Positions 1 through 29,836 of a stretch of 64,000 nucleotides of DNA are shown piece after piece. Source of the DNA: Dallia pectoralis (lineage: Eukaryota > Chordata > Actinopteri > Esociformes > Umbridae); contig CM055747.1 of the NCBI GenBank assembly GCA_029465975.1, positions 6,200,936 to 6,264,935 on the forward strand. Direction: 5' to 3'. Every line of letters starts with the position of its first letter. The stretch's first letter is position 1. The notes beneath the pieces were generated by a model, which had not been told where the DNA came from, ran no database searches, and saw only the letters and a list, made by a program, of their open reading frames with translations. The translations under genes and the position numbers were made by a program.

Positions 1-18554
<18,554 letters not shown>

Positions 18555-18574
18555 GGGACCCAAGCTCTCTAAAT

Positions 18575-19175
18575 GACAGACCTTACAGCATGGTGGCGTG
18601 CGTTAAGGCATGTCATGAACCCTTATGAACCCATATGACAGACCTTACAGCATGGTGGCGTGCGTTAAGGCATGTCATGAACCCTTATGACAGACCTTAC
18701 AACATGGTGGCGTGCGTTAAGGCATGTCATGAACCCTTATGACAGACCTTACAGCATGGTGGCGTGCGTTAAGGCATGTCATGAACCCTTATGAACCCAT
18801 ATGACAGACCTTACAGCATGGTGGCGTGCGTTAAGGCATGTCATGAACCCTTATGACAGACCTTACAACATGGTGGCGTGCGTTAAGGCATGTCATGAAC
18901 CCTTATGAACCCATATGACAGACCTTACAACATGGTGGCGTGCGTTAAGGTATGCCATGAACCCTTATGACAGACCTTACAACATGGTGGCGTGCGCTAA
19001 GGTATGCCATGAACCCTTATGAACCCATATGACAGACCTTACAACATGGTGGCGTGCGCTAAGGTATGCCATGAACCCTTATGACAGACCTTACAACATG
19101 GTGGCATGCGTTAAGGTATGCCATGAACCCATATGACAGACCTTACAACATGGTGGCGTGCGCTAAGGCATGCTT
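18575..19175. repeat. 52/62-bp minisatellite in phldb1 3' UTR
   Basis: About 10-11 units of roughly 52 bp beginning GACAGACCTTACA. Some carry an extra 10-bp GAACCCATAT block (62 bp), so long and short units are interspersed. The array starts about 20 bp after the phldb1 stop codon and so probably belongs to the 3' UTR. A candidate AATAAA follows near 19272. Confidence 0.92.
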
Positions 19176-21279
19176 TGAACCCTTCGGGGAAAAAAACAGA
19201 AAGTGAGCGTTTCTTTCTGGGCAAGTGCGATTAGCCCCTCCTTTCCCTTTTTTCCCTTCCAATTGTTGCCTAATAAAAACATTGCGGGGAAAAGAGACTT
19301 GAGGCCTGTTGCCGCTGGATGTCTGTCCGCAGCTCAGCATTTGTCAGCTGTTGTTTTTGAGTGCCTCTACCTTCCAGACGTACAGACCTGATCAACTCAC
19401 ACAGATAAGACTTTTCTTCTTTGTGATCAATGAAGGAAATCCGACATGGCTTTCCAGAGTTATCCCTGGGAATCACCACATTAACGGTTATAATGGATTG
19501 AAAGTTTTTGCAGTATTTATAAAAGGATCCGTTTTTTCTTGTCACTCTGGTTAAAGTATTTATATTAGAGCATTAAAGCCAGGCTAGCTAAACATGAGTT
19601 TATACTACTAGTCTTTGACTGTATGGAAATAACACTATATAAAGAAAAAGCGTAATATGTAAAGGAAGAAATTAGCTGTTGTTGCCAAACATTTTTAATT
19701 AACATAACACAATTATGTATATGCACAGATTATATAATGAGTTTGGAAATTATTATTATTAGATTAGTGAAATTGTCTAATATTTGATTAATTATAAGTC
19801 ATCATATTAATGGCATTTTATTTAGTTCACTAATTCTTATAAAAGTAAAAATATCGTGGCAGGTATTGTATGGTATATGTTTTTTTATATATTTTTTGGA
19901 AAATGTTTTGGGGATATTACAGCAGGGAATTGTTTTAAACCAGTGTTAGAATAAACCATCTTCTCCATTTTATTTACACCACAAACAACATTGTACTGAC
20001 GTTTTGTAGAACCTTAAAATAAACACCTGTCAATAAAAGTTACAAATGCACAATTACAAGTTGTTGATGATCTTTCTGGTGACTTAAAATAGAAACAATA
20101 CATGAAAAAGAGAAGGCGTGTAGTATTTACACCCTAGAGACAGAATGGTTTGGGTAATGTATGAAAACCTACCGAACTGACAAGAAGACCATTTCATGAA
20201 AAAATTATTGCCACGTGGTAAAGTGAAAACAGCGTTGGATTAGCTGCAATACAGACCTTTTTATTGTTGCGCCATAGTAACTATTTAACATTTTCAGAAA
20301 GGTGTTATTTACATTAACATGTATTGAGACAATAATTATGTATATACATTTGGAACGTAGCGCGCTGATGGAAATTGGCCATAATTGCAATACATGCTCG
20401 AGCACCAAATGTCAAATCATGTCTCCAAATTAATATCAGTATTTTTCTATGCACTCTCCATCAGAAATAAACAGCAAGCAGGATGGGAATCGCATATCTT
20501 ATCATTTTTATACCTATGTTTTTTGTGAACAAATGGGCAGTTTTTCTTAGGTTCAATTTGCCACCAGCTAGTCAAATTTAATCATGGCAGAAAGAGAAAA
20601 TCAACCAAATCCTACCTAGCCTGTGGGTGAAAGAAAGATCTGTCCATGGTTGGGATTTTTTCATTTTCAAACAACTTGCAAAACCTTGACCGTAATTGAA
20701 TAATTGATATACTTCTATCTCTCCGTCACTACCTGTTATACAACAAGACCAGCAGGATTAAAACGCACGCACACATCACTTTGCCACAGAGAACACTTAA
20801 ATAACTTACTCAAGTGAAGTCAGAAAGAAAAAGCTGCAGCATTACAGACTATTGATCATATAGATTATGATATGATAAAAGTAATGTCAGCAGAGAGAAC
20901 TGTGAGGAGAATCTGGTATCACATAGTGAGGATTAAGTGAGGATTGCTGTCGACGCGATTGGGCTGTGAATACAATCTATTTATTTAACCTGTGGATCAT
21001 CTAAGACAACTGAGGATGAAACAGACGTTGGAAATGTCATTCACCGCGGGCAACTTGGCCAGACATTTAATTCTGGAAAGGGAATTACATGCCGTTAAGC
21101 TCTGCTGAAATACCCAGTCGAATTTTAGTTTTAACTTGCTTTCTTAAACAAGGGCTGGAGGAGCAACTAAAAAGACATGCTGCCTAATGCTTTCTGCTCT
21201 GACGGCAATCCAGTCTGCCAGGTACTTATCACACCAACAGACCCCCCTGGCCGGCGCTGGTAGGTCTCTAAAACAACCA

Positions 21280-21865
21280 TATTAACCACATTAACATTAC
21301 CTCACACAAAACCCCACACATCTCAACCACATTAACATCACCTCACACTAAACCCCACACATTTCAACCCCATTAACATCACCTCACACTAAACCCCACA
21401 CATCTCAACCCCATTAACATCACCTCACACTAAACCCCACACATCTCAACCCCATTAACATCACCTCACACTAAACCCCACACATCTCAACCACATTAAC
21501 ATCACCTCACACAAAACCCCACACATCTCAACCCCATTAACATCACCTCACACTAAACCCCACACATTTCAACCCAATTAACATCACCTCACACAAAACC
21601 CCACACATCTCAACCCCATTAACATCACCTCACACTAAACCCCACACATCTCAACCCCATTAACATCACCTCACACAAAACCCCACACATCTCAACCACA
21701 TTAACATCACCTCACACAAAACTCCACACATCTCAACCCCATTAACATCACCTCACACTAAACCCCACACATTTCAACCCCATTAACATCACCTCACACT
21801 AAACCCCACACATTTCAACCCCATTAACATCACCTCACACAAAACCCCACGCATCTCAACCACAT
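21280..21865. repeat. 41-bp minisatellite, ~14 copies
   Basis: The unit alternates CACCTCACACTAAACCCC with ACACATCTCAACCCCATTAA. Variants at the TAAA/AAAA and CCCC/CCAC positions mix along the array. One strand is strongly C/A-rich and almost free of G. Confidence 0.95.
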
Positions 21866-22608
21866 CGAGATCTGTCGCCTACATTTCCGAGTGAACAGTT
21901 GTTGAGGATTGGGCCTTTGTTGTTTGACATTGAGAATTCCGAGTGCCAACATGCGATAATACCTGCGAGGTTTCCGAGACCTGCAAGCGTGCCATGTTGA
22001 ATAATAAACAGGATCTTTAAGAGGCCCGTCTACACTCATTACAGTGGCGACGGGCGCTGAGTGACACGCAGGTTCAACGCGGGTGAAATATAGATGAGCG
22101 GCAAACGATCACTCCCCGCTTTCACACACACATTTCTGACACAGTCCCCCAGGCCTCAGGCGCTCTCACTTGTAGCAGGATCGGGGTCTCAATAAGCGCT
22201 GTCTTGTCTAACAGATGGTGTGCTGACAAAATGCATGGAAAACATTACAGATTCACTGTTTTTTTTCTTTTATTATTTTGTGTGATCTTCGGTGTTTGTT
22301 ACATAAAATCTGTCTGTGATGTTAGTAACACGCAGAAATGTGTGGCTGAGAGCGGAGAGCGGCGCGAAGGGTAGGAGGTCGAACATTGCTGCCGTGTCTG
22401 GGCGTGTTCTAGCAAATACTTGTGGTAGGTTTGTTGTCTTGCAAGTGAAAATGAGTTTTTTTTCCATGAAATCTATGTCCATGTACGAGTTTTATGAAGT
22501 CGAACAAAAGGAAGATAAGAGGAACAAATATTGCAACTCCATAGTCTACTCCAACACACACACACAATGCAAAAGATCCGCCATTGGATCTACATCACGA
22601 CAAATGAA

Positions 22609-23530
22609 TACAGTATCTCACAAAAGTACCTCTGACATTTTTGTAAATATTTGATTGTATCTTTTCATGTGACATCACTGAAGAAATGACACTTTGCTAC
22701 AATGTAAAGTAGTGAGTGTACAGCTTGTATAACAGTGTACATTTGCTGTCCCCTTAAAATAACTCAACACACAGGCATTAATGTCTGAACCACTGGCTAC
22801 AAAAGAGGAAATGTCCAAATTGGCCCCAATTAGCCATTTTCCCTCCCCGGTGTCATGTGGCTTGTTAGTGTTACAAGGCCTCAAGTGACAAGTGTGTGAC
22901 AAGTGTGTCTTGCCTACAGTCAAGCATGGTGGTGGGAGTGTCATGGTCTGGGGGTGCATGAGTGCACTGAGGAGATACAGTTCCGCAGGGCAGTATTCCA
23001 ACATGATAACGACCCCAAACACACCTCCAAAATGACCACTGCCTTGCTAAAGAAGCTGAGGGTAAAGGTGATGGACTGGCAAAGCATGTTTCCAGTCCAA
23101 CCGTATGTTCCAGACCTAAACCCTATTGAGCATCTGTGGGGCATCCTCAAACGGAAGATGGAGGAGCGAAAGGTCTCCAACATCCACCAACTCTGTGATG
23201 TCGTCATGGAGGAGTCGAAGAACTCCAGTGGCAACCTGTGAAGCTCTGGTGAACTCCATGCCCAAGAGGGTTAATAATGGTGGCCACACCAAATATTGAC
23301 ACTTTGTGCCCAATTTGGAATTTTCACTTAGGGGTGTAGGCCTACTCACTTTTGTTGCCAGCAATTTAGACATTAATGGCTGTGTTTTGTTATTTTGAGG
23401 GGACAGCAAATGTTCACTGGTATACAGGCTGTACACTCACAACTTTACATTGTAGCAAAATGTCATTTCTTTAGTGGTGTCACATGAAAAGGTACAATGA
23501 AATATTTACAAAAAATATGTTCTGAAATTC
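22609..23530 (+). mobile_element. Tc1-like element with ~190-bp inverted repeats
   Basis: The left arm (about 22609-22815) and right arm (about 23325-23530) match as imperfect inverted repeats, for example ATGACACTTTGCTACAATGT against its complement on the right. Between them the plus strand encodes only the distal half of a Tc1 transposase: FQHDNDPKHTS, then YVPDLNPIEHLWGIL, ending at a TGA near 23241. The amino-terminal DNA-binding part and first catalytic aspartate are missing, so it is a deleted, presumably immobile copy. Confidence 0.85.
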
Positions 23531-23992
23531 ATACTTTATCATACAAATTGCAAAAAATATATTAGATAAGGTAGTACATAGTAGTATAAACGACAATCAC
23601 TTTCTCTTGTTAGTACATTTGCACATACTTGTTCTTGGTAGAATAGTATTGCTTCTAACATTTAAACTTTTCAGATAACTAGCAGTTTTTATTGTACATA
23701 TGTATATCTAAATGCAAGAACATGTACAGGTTGCAGGTCCCTGAGGAACAGCGTGCCGGTTGCTAAGGAGAATGATGGGGCTAGAAACAGTGACTGACCA
23801 CTCACAGACCAGACAAATCAAGCGGCGATTGATGCGAACAACAATTGTTATCGCAGCTGGTTGTTGACGCAGATTATAATTGTCAAGTTTTCCTTTAGCT
23901 CCCTAAAAGAATGAATTAAGACGCTCATGTTTAGTGAATATATCGTAGTATATGTGTTTTTTTAAAAGCCTCCGACCGTGCAATTCACTCGT

Positions 23993-24010
23993 TGGTCAGC
24001 AGGGGGCAAT
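23993..24010. promoter_or_regulatory. CTCF-like motif (candidate)
   Basis: GGTCAGCAGGGGGCAATA is close to the CTCF core (CCASYAGRKGGCA form). It is isolated in AT-rich intergenic DNA between phldb1 and atf5. One sequence match only. Confidence 0.3.
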
Positions 24011-27000
24011 ACGTGTCCAATAACATCCAGTGCATCAGTAAATCAAATTTCTGACTTTAAAAAAGACACCACCACTGCCAAGTGAGTTGTACCTTTTCCA
24101 TACGTGCGACCTATTTTTAACCATTGCGTTCTATTTGACTTTTCTGTGTGTCTGTCTGTAGTATTTTAACTGTAAATTACTAATTTAATTATCTTTCATC
24201 TGACAAACAATGATGACATGGCCTTTTGTTGACAATTAGGTAGTATAATGCTATATTGACAAATACAGTATTATACCTGTTGTTAAATCAACCCGTTTCA
24301 TTTGAATTGCCATATGGATTATATGAAACTTTGAGTCGTTTGTCTATCAATGCCGGATCATAAAAGGTGAGATAGATTGCACTGCATGCGTTCTAATGGA
24401 AAGATCAACATCAAAAGCACACTGAATGACACTGAGGGGTCGCCTGGGACAATATTGCACTTGACTGTGAAACATTGCTGGACGGACTTGGGAAAAATAC
24501 AGGGTATAGCTTTACACTTGCCTCGAGCTAACCACAAGCTTTAGTGAGATGCCTTAGGCTCTGGGCCTTAGGCCTTACCTCGAGCAAAATTGTTTGTCAT
24601 TTGGAGACATGACAATTAACGGCCATTCTTATAAAGCTGATTTGAGTTGCATATGTTGAGCGGATTAAATATTGTACGTTAAGGTTTGGAAGTTTTGGAC
24701 CTCACTGATGACCCCTGTATTGTGGTTTTGGAGTTCGGGCAGGTCACGCTTTATTTTTTTAATAGCGTAAAGTACTTTTTCTCTCCTAACACATATCTTA
24801 TATATCTTGTCTTATGCATTTTTGTCCTCAAAACACTTATTATCATTTATCACACTTTCCTCAAACACAGCGACGAGTCCTTGTGACATGTTCTATTGGC
24901 AAAAGTCGGCTTAGGCTTCTTGGTTATCATGGTGATTTTATGCCTGCCAACACATTTAAGCACGCTTAGATTACATCTTTTGAACATATTGTAGTGACCT
25001 GGGACCTGTTTATGTGTTGAAGTTCCAAGTGTTCAAGTTCCATGTTCTGTGTGTGTAATCTCGCGAGGTTTGAGGGGGTAGGTGGAGGTGACAGGAGTGG
25101 TTTGTTCTCTTTTCAACCTTGACTTGTCTTACAGCAATTGTTGTGTCTGTAATGTTAACACTGTATAGTTTAGTGGGCTAGGCTGGGGCCAGAACAAGTT
25201 AGCAAATAAATCGTGGTTGTTGGCGTTGTGTCCTATATTCAACTTATTGTTCCGTTCAGAACATTAAAATATAGGCTATTTGGTTTGGCTTTATCTTTAC
25301 GAATATTTTTTTAAATGCAGATATTCCAAGCTGGTAGTGTATACACTTGCGAATGTTAACATCCCAAATCCCTAGTGGAATCCATGCATACCCTTCAAAA
25401 AGGCGTTCATTCCTTCAGTTCAAAATATTTTGATCGGATGTTCAAGGAGGGGATGAAGAAGTTTAACACAACAATGAATTCAGAGAGAGTTGGTTGGGCG
25501 TGTGATGAAATGGTGATGTAACCCGCACTAATGTGCCATACATGCACTTGGCATGCTATGCTCTTGCCTTCTGACTTTCCCTGTTTCGTGTGCAGTAGCA
25601 TATATGCTCACTTACGAATCAAAACCAACGAAGACAACTTGTAGACTATAGGCATGATATCTGCATTTTACTTTTCGCCAGCTATAGGTCAGAGCAAAGT
25701 TGCTGATATTACGTTTTCTAATCACACCTTAGCTTGTACATCAACACATTGCGTTGTTGCCCACTGACCAACTAGGAAAGGACAATCATTATCAGCATAT
25801 ATTTGAAATAAAAACGTTTGATTTGCAAAAACTTTGCAACAACTTTGCCTATATGTCATTTCCCATGTTTTTGGAAAACTTCAATATTTGCTGAACTTTT
25901 TTTGCACTTGTGGAGACATCAGAGAAAAACATATATTGACAAAGAGAATTACATGTAGATATAGTCGAGACGTATGCGAACAAATTGAGCACAAGGCCAT
26001 GTGTGTGGGACACAGGGTTCCTCTCACGCTGAGCAAACAGAAGGGCTCTCCGTGGACCAATTAACGGGGCCCGGGAGAGGAGTCAGCGCTTTCCTGGGAG
26101 ATACTCACTTCACAACCATTATTATCTCACTCGCCTCCGTTACGACCGTGCTGATCTAGATTGCATCAGGTCGCCCTTCTACGACTCAACTGTGAACTGT
26201 CATTTGGTTTAGTAAGGTGTTACAACTTCAGAGGACATGCATTGCTACTTAAGACTAAGTGTTGTTCGAGACGGCTGGTGTGGAGAGATTGTTTCCATCC
26301 CATTTGATTTGGCCAACTATAGGGATACATGTCTCAATTAAACAGGGTGTTTCCCATAAGGATTTGGCCAACTATTATTTTTGGAGTTAGGTTCTTTTTT
26401 AACTGTTTTGAGGCGTAGCCTATAAACCTTCAATGGAAAAGTTCATGTTAACTGATTATTTACAACAACTGAATATAGCCGACCCAAAATAATGCGGTGA
26501 TATATAAAACTCTTCATCAAAACTGGCGGAATCATTTGAGCATTAAAGTATTTGTTATCAATTGCACATAAACCATGCAAATTTGTTATTATCAACGTGC
26601 AATAGGAAATACTGCGCAAATGTAAACTTTTTTCGGATATGCAACTCAGCAGGTATAAGGGAAACATGGCTCAAGCTCTACACTGAGCATATAGGAGAAG
26701 GGAAGAGAGCAAGCACCGCAAATCCCATGGCAACAGCAACCAGAAAACATGTCTAAAATAGGGGGCAGTGTTCGCTATTACTATAGCAACAGGAAGACAC
26801 CGCTCCTTCAATCGGCTTTTGGATTTGCTGAACAGGGATAAAACAAGTCATTATTCTTTGCATATAATCGTCATTAGCGGGACTTAATTTATCATATTCA
26901 TTAGATTGTGTCTCTTAGCGCAAAAGCATCAGGGCTTTTAGGTTTGACATTCAACTATAGGCCTACGCCTATAATAAATCCAATGCCACAAGATGTATTC

Positions 27001-27769
27001 AATCAATGTTTAATCGTACTAAAACGTACTTTTGAACTTGGTTTGATTACACTAAAAACATACATAATCTAATCCATTTACTGAGGTGTGCCAAAGCAGC
27101 AACAGGCAAAAAAAAAACACAGGCATGCGAGTTGGCACATTATACCAACCCTCACCGTAGGCTAAATAAAATGTGCTGAAGATGCGATTTAATGAGTTGT
27201 TCTCTGTCGGTAACTTTTTTCAACACAGCAGGTGGGCTACTCTAACAAAAGTTTACATAGCACAATGGGGTCTAGATAGTGTAACATAGCTGGTCAACAT
27301 AGGATTGGCCTACCTAGGAATTGGCAGATTGTTTTTGTCTAGATTGATAGTTGTTTTTGTCTAGATTGATAGCTGTTTTTGCCCGTTTCTCCTTTACTTT
27401 GTATATTGTGTAAAATGGATTAATACGATAGCTTGCCCTAATAGGGTTCTGCATAATGTATCTTATTTTAAGACAGGCTACACGTGGGTTTTCTCGTTAG
27501 TTGTAGCCTATTCATTTATTACGGTATTATATGGCTAATCCATGTATAATGTACAATACAAAATTAACAATTACACAGATAAGCTTGGGCTACAATGCAT
27601 AGTGAAATCCCAATGACAATATACACATGTGATACATATATTCAAAACAAATATGAGGATCCTCGTCCGCCTCTACATACTCTTCCTTCCCAGTGAAGAA
27701 GTTGTTTACGTGGAACATGTGCACAAAGAGCGCTAAACCAAAAAACCAACGGGGTGAATGCCTAGCACC

Positions 27770-28260
27770 CGGTAGCCAATCCGGACACAGATATATCTTA
27801 TCCCGTCCAATAGCGGGGCGACAGGTTCAGTGCATCCAGCGAATCTGCGCTCCGCCTGAAGCGCTGATGCAACTAAGTGGCAATAGCAGCCAGCATCTCC
27901 CGTCTAGCAGATGGTGTCCTTCCTCGCTGCATGAAATTAAATAGTGCCCGTGTAAACAACGATGCGCATGGGTGTCTGTCAACTGAATGTGAAATCGAGA
28001 AAAAGACACGTTTTAAAACATTGTAACCGCCGTTATTGGGAACGGGACATAGTGATTCCTGTCCCTTTAAGCATTTCCAATAGGGCTACATTTCTAAAAG
28101 AATGTCCAATAGCAAATCAACCGATACTATTGCATAGGTCGTCCAGTACAATAGAGCGCGCGCGCGCGGGTGTCTTGAAAACGAGAGACGGTTGGAGAGA
28201 GGGCGGAGTAATCTTGAACATAGTTCACCGCCCCCTCGTGACGCAGCTGGTTGCTAGGTG
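27770..28260 (+). promoter_or_regulatory. atf5 upstream promoter region (candidate)
   Basis: Contains CCAAT boxes at about 27774 (AGCCAATCC), 27807, 28075 and 28105, and a TGATGCAA at 27865-27872 that fits the C/EBP-ATF response element (TGATGxAAx). A (GC)n run lies near 28156-28168 and a GTGACGCA half-site near 28238. No TATA box is obvious. The transcription start is inferred to lie at about 28.27-28.35 kb, because the spliced leader has no ATG between there and uORF1. Confidence 0.4.
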
Positions 28261-28370
28261 TGAATGAAGTGATGCTCTCAATTAATCGTCTCCCAGTCGT
28301 CAAGTTCATCACAACAAAGAAGCAACAGCCAAGAAGACTCCACTTCTGTCCCGGATTTTCCGAGGGAGAA

Positions 28371-28382
28371 ATGGCTTTTTAA
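28371..28382 (+). CDS. atf5 leader uORF1 (Met-Ala-Phe)
   Basis: ATG GCT TTT TAA in a strong initiation context (G at -3, G at +4), in the first, otherwise non-coding atf5 exon. A three-codon uORF1 is the known reinitiation-promoting element of ATF4 and ATF5 leaders. Its stop is 81 nt upstream of the uORF2 start with no intervening ATG. Function here is inferred from family architecture. Confidence 0.75.
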   Translation: MAF

Positions 28383-28463
28383 ATTTACAGACACTCGGAC
28401 CCGCTCAAGAATCCGTGCTTTGCTCTCGCAACGCACCCCAAACTCACATCAATTTCCAGCAAG

Positions 28464-29836
28464 AATGGAGTAAGTACAACTTATTAGCTGCATTGTCTCT
28501 TTTCTGAAGCAACTTTATTGCAAAATCTACCCAACTGTTTTGATTGCTATATTCTATCAGTTTGACATTTGACATTCGACTCCATGTCATTTTTATCTGA
28601 ACGTTTTGCATTTTGGCCACTGCCGGAAACTTTGTTAACAACAATAGCCTATAAATGGCTGGTAGACAGTATGGCAATTGTAGGAAAGTCAAAAAATCAA
28701 TGATGTGGTGTGATGTTATTGCTGTTGTATGTATGTATGTATATGTTTGTGTGCATGTTCTACTAGACTTCTTACATGTGTTGTCATATGGGAATACTTG
28801 TTCTTTGTATTCACTTCCGTCTGCGTATTTGTTTTGACTGTTACATTTTTAGTCTGTGTTTTTCTGTGTGACTAAAGATGGTGTTAAATGGTGCAAGTCG
28901 TTATATTAGGGTAGACAGTTGACTGGTGCTGTACGGTGCTCCAACTGAGTCTGGACTATTCTAGGTAAAACATAAACAGTTGTGCCTTACGTCATTGGCT
29001 GACGCCCACGTGTTGTGAGTGCAACAACATTAGCCATTGTGGTATGTAGTGTGACAGCTCACCATCTTTTCACTCCCTTTGCAGTTATTCAGTCTTGAAA
29101 ATATATTTTTCCCGCTGACCAGTGCAGGTGCTGTTTTAGATATTAGTTAGTGCACACGTTTTAAAATGAGGTGTTGCAGATGTCTGATTGGCTTGGGAGC
29201 TTTCCACTCAATTTGAAATACAGTAGGCTATGCACTAAGATAAGTCTGTGTTGTTAAAAAAGCCAGGAGCCTAAATCAAGTTAAAGGAAATTGATTATGT
29301 TTTTCCTGTAATAATACAAAGACATTTACATGGTTCAATTGCAAATGGAACCTAGTGATTTCTTGCTATTTAAATCCACCATTGTAACTTTGGTACTTTG
29401 GTGCACTATTGGTACTGAATGGGTCTTGTCAACCTGTTGAGTGCTTCACCTTTCAAAGAGTCTAAATGGGGTGACCCCACTGAGCTTTTTTTTCAGCTCC
29501 TCAGCTGAGCGAGGAAGGACTTTTTTTAAGGGGGTGGACAGTAAAAATAAAAACAACACTATTCTTCAAGTGTGACGACTGTACATCCGAAACAACGGCG
29601 TGTACAGTTTTTAGGGATTCCCGTTAACGCTTTGCCCCTCCTTCTTAACTTCCAATAGGTGTCATTATGCTCACCCAGCCCTGCTCACTGTGGCTCAACG
29701 CTCAGACCCCACCTACTCATATCGTACCATCGGACTGAATCAAAAGATCAATAGACAAAATGATGGCAGTTCCTCTCTGGAAGACTCTTCGCGTCTGCCC
29801 GGCAGACCCCCTCGCTCTCTCTCACCCACAGGCTAA
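28464..29836 (+). CDS. atf5 leader uORF2, spliced, overlaps the atf5 start
   Basis: ATG GA at 28464-28468 is followed by the donor GTAAGT. The frame resumes at 29659 after the acceptor TTCCAATAG and stays open to TAA at 29834-29836, encoding 60 residues (MECHYAHPALL...SLSPTG). It overlaps the main atf5 frame by 77 nt out of frame. In ATF4/ATF5, a uORF2 of about 59 codons that overlaps the main start represses translation unless eIF2 is phosphorylated, and length and placement match here. The start context is strong (A at -3, G at +4). Another short ORF (29667-29738) nests inside it. Confidence 0.78.

Larger units (their letters stand above)
19176..28260. other. Intergenic region phldb1-atf5
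   Basis: About 9 kb without a recognisable gene. It contains a possible poly(A) signal near 19272, AT-rich unique sequence at 19.3-21.2 kb, a 41-bp minisatellite (21.28-21.86 kb), a Tc1-like element with long inverted repeats (22.6-23.53 kb), a CTCF-like motif near 23.99 kb, and unique AT-rich sequence to about 27.7 kb. Several CCAAT boxes appear in the final 500 bp before atf5. Confidence 0.7.

Noticed and set aside
18575..19175. CRISPR-like array of regular repeats after phldb1
   Set aside because: Units are contiguous tandem copies with no unique spacers, in a vertebrate genome. This is a minisatellite.
28136..28170. Possible CpG island or bidirectional promoter at the (GC)n run upstream of atf5
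   Set aside because: The GC run is only about 12 bp. There is no opposing gene nearby and overall CpG density is moderate, so I kept only a weak promoter note.
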